Origin: Flavobacterium kayseriense
GTDB taxonomy: Bacteria; Bacteroidota; Bacteroidia; Flavobacteriales; Flavobacteriaceae
Direction of reading: 5' to 3'
DNA length: 64,000 nucleotides
NCBI RefSeq assembly: GCF_014305095.1
Contig: NZ_JACRUI010000005.1
Span: 186,001-250,000, forward strand
How positions within the stretch are numbered: position 1 is the stretch's first letter; every line of letters starts with the position of its first letter. The translations under genes were made by a program, and so were the position numbers. The notes under the pieces are model-generated. The model saw nothing but the letters and a program-made list of their open reading frames with translations, did not search any database and had not been told where the DNA came from. Shown piece after piece: positions 53,065 through 61,087 of this stretch.

Positions 53065-54153
53065 CTATTTGCGTTCATTTGGTTCTGGAACATCATCGCT
53101 GCTACCACCATTTTCAACAAGTGTATCTTCTGCCCTTTGGTGATCTTCACGATCGGCTTCAAGACCTTCTTGATTCGGTTCTTGTGCGGGGGTAAAAGCT
53201 AATGAGGTATACAACGGAAAGTGATCTGAACTAATCGATGGTAACCTTTGAATAGAACATAGTGTAAAATGACTACTGTGAAATAAATGATCCATGGGCC
53301 ATCGCGCAATGGGTACTTGAACATGAAACGTATTTAACATGCCGCGTCCTATCCTAGGATCTAGCAAGCCACTTATTTTACGAAAAAGGCGCGTTGTCGA
53401 TGACCAAGCTACATCATTAAGATCACCAGCTACAATAATAGGCTGATCACTATCGGCAATACTTTTAGCTACAGCAATTAGCTCTGCATCACGTTCAGAC
53501 GACTCTGTATTTTCAGTAGGGCTTGGTGGAGCCGGATGCAAGAAATGTGCTCTAACTCTATCTCCTGAGCGAAGTTCTATTGCTAGATGTATTGAGGGAA
53601 CATCATCTTCTATCAAAAAGGAAATCTCTTGGTCATGCAAAGGCAACTTTGAATACACATGCATCCCGTACAGGTTATCCAATGGACATTTGACTGTATA
53701 CGGCATCATTACTTCTAAAACTGCAAGCTGCTCTTCCCACCATAAATCAGACTCTAAAGTGACTAAAATATCAGGTTGGTATTTGTTGACTAAATCCAAT
53801 AATGAACCAACATTCCTATTGGGCGTAAGGACGTTCGAAGTTATAATACTAAGTCTTCTATCAGGATCTACCTCCTTGCATGATTTAACCTCTCTTGACC
53901 AAAATGGAGTATACGGCAACACCCACCATAACTGATAAAGCAAGCAAACTGAAACCGCGATTACTAAAACTATTGAAAACCAATTTTGAAAATCCAAATA
54001 GAAAAAACTAGCCACTAAAATAGCCATACAAAAAACAGTGATTTGAAGGCGAGGAAAATCCATGCTTCTAACAATCCAATGTTTATTACGTGACAATGGT
54101 ATAAGCGTAAATAAAACCGTTAAAACGGCACAAATTGTAATTATAGTAATCAT
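53065..54153 (-). CDS. Membrane-anchored endonuclease/exonuclease/phosphatase-family protein
   Basis: The 362-residue protein has three N-terminal hydrophobic segments (about 1-22, 32-52, 55-78) and then an EEP domain (about 100-320) with the metal Glu in TLESD, the GDLND block and SSDHFPLY. It is therefore a membrane-bound metal-dependent phosphodiesterase fold, different from the secreted one at 8.06 kb. The last 40 residues are strongly acidic and rich in Glu, Asp and Pro with no similarity I can place. Substrate unknown. The next gene on this strand is a kinase-like protein upstream. Confidence 0.85.
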   Translation of the reverse strand: MITIITICAVLTVLFTLIPLSRNKHWIVRSMDFPRLQITVFCMAILVASFFYLDFQNWFSIVLVIAVSVCLLYQLWWVLPYTPFWSREVKSCKEVDPDRRLSIITSNVLTPNRNVGSLLDLVNKYQPDILVTLESDLWWEEQLAVLEVMMPYTVKCPLDNLYGMHVYSKLPLHDQEISFLIEDDVPSIHLAIELRSGDRVRAHFLHPAPPSPTENTESSERDAELIAVAKSIADSDQPIIVAGDLNDVAWSSTTRLFRKISGLLDPRIGRGMLNTFHVQVPIARWPMDHLFHSSHFTLCSIQRLPSISSDHFPLYTSLAFTPAQEPNQEGLEADREDHQRAEDTLVENGGSSDDVPEPNERK

Positions 54154-54222
54154 AGCAGTGGTGATTTCATATCGATTTATTTTTGTTTCAATTTATGCTA
54201 AAAAAAATAAGTACAGCTTCTA

Positions 54223-55209
54223 CTATTTATCGTTTATTTTATAATATTCCAGCCAATTTTTTATTCTAGAACTGTACATTTTGAGATAATTTTCAGTGAA
54301 GAAGATATTAGACCAATCGAAACGCTGCGCTTGTACACCGAGATAAAAAATAAAAACAGCAGCTCCAGCTTCGGGAATTATTTTTATTTCAGTTTCTGAT
54401 AATTCTCTTTTGGTTCTGTACCCTGCAATAAAGCTTTTCACTTTTTCCTCGTACACTTTCTTATCTTGTTCAATAAAAAATAACTGCTTACAAAAATAGC
54501 CTACATCCAATACAAATAGACCTTGACCACAATTATCAAAATCAAATATAGTTATTTCATTTTCGTTGTTAATACTCAAATTATCATACCAAATATCAAG
54601 GTGCACCATTCCGCTAAGACCGCTCTGAGTTCTATTGAATTCTAATTTTTTTTCTATTTGCGAAGCGGTACTTTTTATAAAAATCATTTCATCTAAATCT
54701 TCCGAAAAAAACGACCTAAAATTCATGTACGCATCCTGCAGCAATAACTTTGGTGTATACTGTACTCTACTAGTAAAATAAAACTCAGTGATATTGTGAA
54801 TACGCGCCATAATTGCACCAATAGCAGCACAATTTTCATTACTGATAAAACGGACTTTATCACCCTTTGCAAACGAAAACAGTACAATGTAACGCTTTCC
54901 CTCTGCTGCCATAACCTCCTGAATAAAATTGTTATTTCTATCTTTTATAGGATGCGAAACAGAAACATTATTGTCGTTTAAGATCGTAAGTAGCTCGAGC
55001 TCTTCTATAATCTGCGCTTTGCTTCTCCAATTATGGCAATATACCCTAATGACGTATTTATTTATTCCATTTGAAATAAAGTAAGTATGATTTAGTCCCG
55101 TTCGATATAATTTGCAAGTAAAACTATTATCTAAATTGTACCTATCTCGAACGAAAAGACCTAATTCATTTTCCGATAAAGTGGAAGCGCTAGCGGGGAA
55201 TGTTGACAT
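54223..55209 (-). CDS. Aminoglycoside phosphotransferase-fold kinase
   Basis: The 328-residue protein has an APH/choline-kinase fold: an N-terminal lobe with TGLNHTYFIS, a catalytic loop HLDIWYDN, and a metal-binding DFDNCG. It probably phosphorylates a small hydroxyl compound such as homoserine, choline or a hydroxylated amino acid; a role in antibiotic resistance is not indicated by anything nearby. The gene begins 101 bases after lgt on the same strand and ends 69 bases before the nuclease-fold gene. Confidence 0.83.
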   Translation of the reverse strand: MSTFPASASTLSENELGLFVRDRYNLDNSFTCKLYRTGLNHTYFISNGINKYVIRVYCHNWRSKAQIIEELELLTILNDNNVSVSHPIKDRNNNFIQEVMAAEGKRYIVLFSFAKGDKVRFISNENCAAIGAIMARIHNITEFYFTSRVQYTPKLLLQDAYMNFRSFFSEDLDEMIFIKSTASQIEKKLEFNRTQSGLSGMVHLDIWYDNLSINNENEITIFDFDNCGQGLFVLDVGYFCKQLFFIEQDKKVYEEKVKSFIAGYRTKRELSETEIKIIPEAGAAVFIFYLGVQAQRFDWSNIFFTENYLKMYSSRIKNWLEYYKINDK

Positions 55210-55310
55210 CTATTTTCGCTTTTATTAATTGGATATTGCTTTTAGAACTTTTGCAAATAAATCGAGTATGTTTCATTCACTTTTAAATCCGTAACATACG
55301 AAACAGCAAC

Positions 55311-56144
55311 TTAAAATGACTTAGGAACTTTGCGGAAAATATTTTTAGCTACGAAATACAATCCTACAATTAAGAAAGGGATACTTAATAGCTGTCCCAT
55401 ATTTAAAAGCATACCGTTTTCAAATTCGACTTGATTAATTTTTACAAATTCGATTACTATTCTCATTATAAATATTAAAGTGATTGCGTATCCAAAATAA
55501 AAACCATTACCAATTTTAATCGAATTCATTTTGTAAATAATAAAAATTGATGCAAATATTAGTAGGTATGAGAGCGCTTCATAAAGCTGTGCAGGATGTC
55601 GAGGTACATTATCAATCCTTTTAAAGATAAAAGCCCACGGCATGGTGGTTGGATTACCAATCATTTCAGAATTCATCAAATTAGCAAACCTAATAAAAGC
55701 AGCACCTAATGGAGCGACAACTGCAATGAGATCAAGTAACATCAAATATTTTATTTGATACTTTTTAGAATAGAAGTACAAGGCCAACAGCAAACCTAAT
55801 GTTCCGCCGTGGCTTGCTAGTCCAGCATAACCAATGAATTGGTATACTCCATTCGCATTTTTTTGAATAGGTAAAACGATCTCTAATAGGTGTTGCGAAT
55901 AGTAATCAAAATCATAAAAAAAACAATGCCCTAACCTGGCTCCTACAAATATCCCGATAATACCATACATAAATAAAGCCTCATGTGCCTCGTTACTAAG
56001 TTTTTCAGCTTTAAAAATTCCTTTTAGAATGTACATACATAAAAGCAATCCAGAGGCAAACAAAAGCCCATAATATTTGAGGGGGAAACCAAAAATAGAA
56101 ATAATTTGATCGTTAAAATCCCAATTTACATATAATGCAGTCAT
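55311..56144 (-). CDS. lgt: Prolipoprotein diacylglyceryl transferase
   Basis: Lgt moves a diacylglyceryl group onto the lipobox Cys of prelipoproteins, the first step in making the many lipoproteins seen in this window. The 277-residue protein has seven membrane helices and the conserved blocks GARLGHCFFYD, HGGTLG, RFANLMNSEMIG and HPAQLYEA. It is essential in most Gram-negative bacteria. It stands upstream of the APH-fold gene on the minus strand. Confidence 0.95.
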   Translation of the reverse strand: MTALYVNWDFNDQIISIFGFPLKYYGLLFASGLLLCMYILKGIFKAEKLSNEAHEALFMYGIIGIFVGARLGHCFFYDFDYYSQHLLEIVLPIQKNANGVYQFIGYAGLASHGGTLGLLLALYFYSKKYQIKYLMLLDLIAVVAPLGAAFIRFANLMNSEMIGNPTTMPWAFIFKRIDNVPRHPAQLYEALSYLLIFASIFIIYKMNSIKIGNGFYFGYAITLIFIMRIVIEFVKINQVEFENGMLLNMGQLLSIPFLIVGLYFVAKNIFRKVPKSF

Positions 56145-56284
56145 ACAATTTATTTATTTTTAAAGTTCAGAATCAAATACAATCATGCATAAAATTCAAT
56201 GCTGTTTCTCTCAATTTAACGGTAAGCAAAACGCTATTGCATAGATTATGACACATACAAATACGTACGTGATACTCGTTATCA

Positions 56285-58693
56285 TTAAAATTTATAGCTA
56301 TATCCTATTCGAACTACCTGAGTTTCGTAATAATCATTACTGGTATAATCAAAACCTTGACCTGTAATTTCTTTTCTAGTGATCATCGTATTTAATACAT
56401 CTGTGGCATTAATGAATAATTCACCTTTCCCTTTTTGAAGTAGTTTTTTGATTCCAAGATCTACTGAAAATCGTGATTTAATTTTTCCTTGAGGAATTAT
56501 ATCTGGAGCTAAATAAATAGCGGTTAATTGTGCGCTAAACTCTTTGCGAAAATTAAACGTATTATTTATTTTAAAGTTTCCTGATACAAGTTCTTGTTTT
56601 TCAGCCGAAAACGTATTTAAAACTGGATATTTATTTTCTACAGTAAAGGCCTCTATAACATTACGATACGCATTTAGATTAACATTAAAAGAATATAACT
56701 TTGATACTTCTTGACTTAAAACCAGTTCCAGACCCGTATTAAAACTTTTGTTTACGTTTTGGAATATAGCATAAATGATAGGACTTCCCGCCACGGTGCT
56801 AGAAATTCGTGTAATCGTTCCGTCAGCAAAACGATGGTAAGCGGCACTGTACAAACTTCCTTTTTCCCAATTATTTTTATAACCAAGTTCTACTGAATTT
56901 GTAAATTGTGGTCGCAATGCTGGGTTTCCTACTTTAATAATTTCGGCATCGTCATACTTTGGAAAAATACGAATATCTACCTCATTAGGTCGGTCTACCC
57001 TACGGTTGTAAAAAGCCGAAAGTTTATTGTTGTCATTAATTTTGTACGCCAAACGAAAGTTAGGAAAGGGTTGCATATAATTATAACTATCACTTGTATA
57101 AACAGGATGGTCCTCATTTACATTATACTGTATTTTTACATACTCTACCCTCAACCCTAGTTCAGCCTCCCAAGATTTATTTTCAAAAATATAATTTCCG
57201 TAAACAGCAGGAATTAACTCTTTGTAAGTGGCTGCTCCACCTGCGCTTGCATCTAAAACCGAATTTGCTCCCGGGATAAATTGCATGTTCGTCGGGATAT
57301 TGCGATTGCGTAGTTTTAAACCCGTTTCTATTCGACCATATTTAAGTGGCTTAATGTAATCTACATTAAAATCATACACTTGTTCATCTGACAAAAGCTT
57401 AAATGCATCTGTACCTGTAGATGATGGTAAAAAATTATCATAGAAATATTTTTCATCCTCACGATGAAAGGTGTAATTGAAACCCATATTCAATAACCTA
57501 CCAGCCTCTTTAAATTTATGTTGGTAATTAGCGGTAGCCATCCATGTAGTCTTCAATTCATCTTCTAGAAACTGCCATAAGCGTCGGCGTTGTGAAAAAT
57601 CTGCATTAAAAAAAGGTTGATCACCGCGATCAATAATTTTTTCACTTCCAAAAAGTCCCGAAATAGTTACCGAATTTTGATCATCTATAGCATAGTCAAC
57701 TCCTGATTTTAAAGTAGTAAAATGCGTGTTTCTATTTCTTTTTAGTTGTGAATTAATAATATCACCATCATCATACGTCCTGCTTACAAATTCGTTTTTA
57801 TTTAAAGTTTCAGTATATAAATAATCACCTTGAAAAAACACGTTAACTTTGTTTTTCCTATAATTTAAGGAAACATTAGGGTTGATTTTAGGTGTAAATG
57901 TGTATTGAGGTCTGATGGTTGGAAGGTTTTCCTTACGAACCCACAAGGATCCTGCACCAGTAGTAAAACCTAGTTTTCCATTGAAACCGTTTTTTCTGTT
58001 TTTCTTATAAATGATGTTGATAATACCCGCATTACCATTTGCATCATACTTTGAGGAGGGATTATTAATTATTTCTATCTTTTCAATTGCCGATGCCGGA
58101 ATATTATCTAATCCTGTTTGGCCTCCAAAACCAGTTATGGCTGTTTGCTTACCATCAATTAAAACTGTGACTTTATCGTTACCTCTTAATTGCACTTTAC
58201 CATCTTGAACGGTGACACTTGGTAAATTTTGCATGGCTTGAAGTACAGATCCTCCGGTTTGACTAATATTGTCTTGCAGGGAAAATGTTTTCTTATCCAT
58301 TTTCTCGCTAATTTCATCTGCTTTAGAGATTATAACGACCTCGTTTAGTTGATTTAAATTTTCCTCTAATTCTATTGTGTTCAAATCTAAGTAATCAGAT
58401 AACGAACCTACAAACAAGTTCTGTTTTTTGGTGATGTATCCTATATAAGAGAATTCTAAATAGTAATTTCCAGATTGCACCTTAGCCAGCGAAAACCGAC
58501 CTGCTTCATTACTAATCACTCCACTGATAAAAGCAGCATCTTTTTCAGTTTTTAAAACCACGTTAACATATGGTAAAACGATTTGGGTCTTTCTATCCTT
58601 AATAACTCCAGATATTGTTACACTCTTTTGAGCATGTATAGCCGAAACCAAAACTAATTGAAGTAGTAAAGTCAGTACTATTTTTATTCGCAT
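56285..58693 (-). CDS. TonB-type outer membrane beta-barrel receptor
   Basis: The 802-residue protein has a signal peptide (VLTLLLQLVLVSAIHA), a carboxypeptidase-like regulatory beta domain (about 25-115, with GVIKDRK and GNYYLEFSYIGY), a plug-like domain with LRGNDKVTVLIDGKQT and IEIINNPSSKYDANG, and a long beta-barrel ending in the aromatic YSYKF. It belongs to the outer-membrane beta-barrel family of Bacteroidota. No SusD partner is adjacent, so it is not a typical SusCD pair; a metal or peptide ligand is possible. Confidence 0.9.
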   Translation of the reverse strand: MRIKIVLTLLLQLVLVSAIHAQKSVTISGVIKDRKTQIVLPYVNVVLKTEKDAAFISGVISNEAGRFSLAKVQSGNYYLEFSYIGYITKKQNLFVGSLSDYLDLNTIELEENLNQLNEVVIISKADEISEKMDKKTFSLQDNISQTGGSVLQAMQNLPSVTVQDGKVQLRGNDKVTVLIDGKQTAITGFGGQTGLDNIPASAIEKIEIINNPSSKYDANGNAGIINIIYKKNRKNGFNGKLGFTTGAGSLWVRKENLPTIRPQYTFTPKINPNVSLNYRKNKVNVFFQGDYLYTETLNKNEFVSRTYDDGDIINSQLKRNRNTHFTTLKSGVDYAIDDQNSVTISGLFGSEKIIDRGDQPFFNADFSQRRRLWQFLEDELKTTWMATANYQHKFKEAGRLLNMGFNYTFHREDEKYFYDNFLPSSTGTDAFKLLSDEQVYDFNVDYIKPLKYGRIETGLKLRNRNIPTNMQFIPGANSVLDASAGGAATYKELIPAVYGNYIFENKSWEAELGLRVEYVKIQYNVNEDHPVYTSDSYNYMQPFPNFRLAYKINDNNKLSAFYNRRVDRPNEVDIRIFPKYDDAEIIKVGNPALRPQFTNSVELGYKNNWEKGSLYSAAYHRFADGTITRISSTVAGSPIIYAIFQNVNKSFNTGLELVLSQEVSKLYSFNVNLNAYRNVIEAFTVENKYPVLNTFSAEKQELVSGNFKINNTFNFRKEFSAQLTAIYLAPDIIPQGKIKSRFSVDLGIKKLLQKGKGELFINATDVLNTMITRKEITGQGFDYTSNDYYETQVVRIGYSYKF

Positions 58694-58864
58694 GTTAAAA
58701 TTGTCCTTTAGTATTGAAATGTAAAAGTAAGTAATAAATATATGGATTACTTACAGCGAATGTTAACTGTAAAAATAATTTTAGTTTTCGAAACTAGTAT
58801 ATGGTATTCTTAAAAAGTAGATTCTGCGTTTTACTTCAATCCTTGCTAATAACAACTTAAAATA

Positions 58865-58898
58865 AAAAACCGCCTTAATGTATTCAAGACGGCTTTGT
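58865..58898 (-). terminator. Terminator after the amino acid permease gene
   Basis: On the minus strand, AAAGCCGTCTT pairs with AAGGCGGTTT (one bulge, one G-T pair) followed by a T run, about 17 bases after the permease stop. Confidence 0.7.
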
Positions 58899-58914
58899 AA
58901 CTATTCGATAGTAA

Positions 58915-60843
58915 TTAAACTTCTCTAAGGTTTAATTTACTGTTTTTTCGGCTAAAGCCAAAGTAAATCGTAAGTCCGATAAGTAACCAAATCGTAAAAT
59001 AAATCCAGTTCCAAACGCTAAGTTCAGCCATCATATACAAACAACTAACCAATCCTAATAAAGGTATTAGAGAAAGGTTTTGACGGAACGACCAAATTGT
59101 CAATCCCACTAAAACAACCAGGAAAATCCACATAGGGATTTTATGCTTGAACAAAGTAAAACCTGTTTCATATTTTAATTCATTATCAATAGGCAAGTTA
59201 GCAACTACGGCAGCATACTTTGCCTCGTCTTTTTGATATTGACTTAGTAAGTTTTCTAAGTCTAAGTTTTCCGTAATTGTTTTCGACTCAAGACCTACAA
59301 GGTAATCGTAGACTTTTTTAGAATCGTCTTGATTCAAAGATGTTATAATATCAGTCGCACTAATAATTTTGGCTTCATTGGTAATAAAACCCATTGTCGC
59401 TTTATTGTTGTAATTAAAAGCATAAAACAAACCTGCGGCTAACATAAAAGGAACCACGTATTTTGAATTCACATAAGGGGTTTTGAATTTCCCTCTTGGA
59501 ATATCTTTTTTATTTTGTAGCACCAGAACTCCTGCACACACCAAAACAAAAGCAAATAAAGTACCTATACTACATAGATCAGTAACCATAGTTAAATTTA
59601 AAAACAAGGCAGGAATAGCTACGACAAAACCAGTCACCACAGTTGCGTACGATGGCGTTTTGTATTTTGGGTGCACTCTAGAGAATTTCTTTGGTAATAA
59701 ACCGTCACGACTCATACTCATCCAAATACGAGGTTGCCCCATTTGAAATACCAACAATACGCTTGCCATTGCAATTACAGCACTTACGGCAATGATACCT
59801 GACATCCATTTTAAATCTAATTTAGCAAATACAAAAGCTAAAGGATCACCTACGTCAAGTAAGCTATAATTTACCATTCCGGTTAATACTAAGGCGATAA
59901 TAACATATAATATGGTGCAAATAATGATAGCCCACATCATACCTCGTGGTAAATCGCGCTGGGGATCCTTACACTCTTCGGCTGTTGTAGAGATCGCATC
60001 AAAACCAATGTAGGCAAAAAACACTGCCGACACACCTTTTAGAACACCACTCACTCCATTAGGCGCAAACGGAGTCCAATTGTCTGTATCAACATAAAAT
60101 ACACCCACCGCAATCACTAATAAAATGATACATAATTTTACAACTACCATCAGGTTACTCGCATTACGCGACTCTTTCATTCCGCGATAAACAAGAGCAG
60201 TGATTAAGACAATAATAAATAGAGCTGGTAAATCAGCTACAAAATGAAAGGAACCAATAGTTGGCGAAGTAGTCCAAGCCATGTAAGAAGCTTTTAAACC
60301 ATCACTTAAATTTTCATATGCCTTACCACTTTGCATCAATGCAGTAGCATCAGTGAAGCCGTTTGAAGCCGTTAAGTAATCCATTTGCACCCATTGCGGT
60401 AAATGAATTCCACCACTCTCCAGTAAACCTGTAAAGTAATCACTCCAGGATATGGCCACGGTAATATTTCCAATGGCGTACTCCATAATGAGCGCCCATC
60501 CAATAATCCAGGCTATTAACTCTCCAAAAGCTACATAGGAATAAGTATACGCGCTACCAGAGACTGGTACCATCGATGCAAATTCAGCATAAGCAAAAGC
60601 AGCAAAACTACAGGCAAGTGCGGTAAAGAGGAATAAAAATATAACGGCAGGACCACCATCAGCACTCGCTTTACCAATAGTACTAAAAATACCAGCACCG
60701 ACTATCGCTGCGATTCCGAAAGCGGTTAAATCTCTAGCTGTAAGGTGTCTTCCTAACGCATTGTGTCCGTCAGCTTCATTTCTTTCGACTTGTTTAAGTA
60801 TATCTTGCACTGTCTTTTTTCTGAACAAACTCGAACCCTTCAT
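58915..60843 (-). CDS. Amino acid permease (APC superfamily, CAT-like)
   Basis: I start at the ATG 60843; a 16-residue upstream extension has no permease character. The 642-residue protein has an N-terminal cytoplasmic segment (RKKTVQDILKQ) and about 14 helices with the APC landmark GIAAIVGAGIFSTIG and FFAYIGFDAISTTAEE. Two hydrophilic insertions are unusual in length: one near 140-190 and another near 500-590 rich in charged residues, making it longer than the usual 480-500. Cationic amino acid uptake is inferred from similarity only. Confidence 0.9.
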   Translation of the reverse strand: MKGSSLFRKKTVQDILKQVERNEADGHNALGRHLTARDLTAFGIAAIVGAGIFSTIGKASADGGPAVIFLFLFTALACSFAAFAYAEFASMVPVSGSAYTYSYVAFGELIAWIIGWALIMEYAIGNITVAISWSDYFTGLLESGGIHLPQWVQMDYLTASNGFTDATALMQSGKAYENLSDGLKASYMAWTTSPTIGSFHFVADLPALFIIVLITALVYRGMKESRNASNLMVVVKLCIILLVIAVGVFYVDTDNWTPFAPNGVSGVLKGVSAVFFAYIGFDAISTTAEECKDPQRDLPRGMMWAIIICTILYVIIALVLTGMVNYSLLDVGDPLAFVFAKLDLKWMSGIIAVSAVIAMASVLLVFQMGQPRIWMSMSRDGLLPKKFSRVHPKYKTPSYATVVTGFVVAIPALFLNLTMVTDLCSIGTLFAFVLVCAGVLVLQNKKDIPRGKFKTPYVNSKYVVPFMLAAGLFYAFNYNNKATMGFITNEAKIISATDIITSLNQDDSKKVYDYLVGLESKTITENLDLENLLSQYQKDEAKYAAVVANLPIDNELKYETGFTLFKHKIPMWIFLVVLVGLTIWSFRQNLSLIPLLGLVSCLYMMAELSVWNWIYFTIWLLIGLTIYFGFSRKNSKLNLREV

Positions 60844-60926
60844 ATAATTATTTTTCTCATTACAACTTAGTATAAACCTCCCAAAATTCAATTATTATTA
60901 AAATAATTGTCCTTGAATTTAAAAAC

Positions 60927-60934
60927 CAAATGTA
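60927..60934 (-). promoter_or_regulatory. -7 box upstream of the amino acid permease
   Basis: On the minus strand TACATTTG matches TAnnTTTG, about 85 bases before the chosen permease start. Confidence 0.45.
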
Positions 60935-61087
60935 TAAAACTAATTCAATATTTGAACACCTTATTTTTTGATATTCCTAAATAAAAAAACGCTTTATTTT
61001 TACTGAAATTTTACAAGTACTTTGATAATTAAATGACTGCTTTAAATGAAAAACAAAAAAGAAAAATAATTGTCTGAATTTTCAAAA

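Noticed and set aside
54223-55209. Aminoglycoside resistance gene
   Set aside because: The fold is shared by many metabolic kinases and nothing in the neighbourhood or sequence points to an antibiotic substrate.
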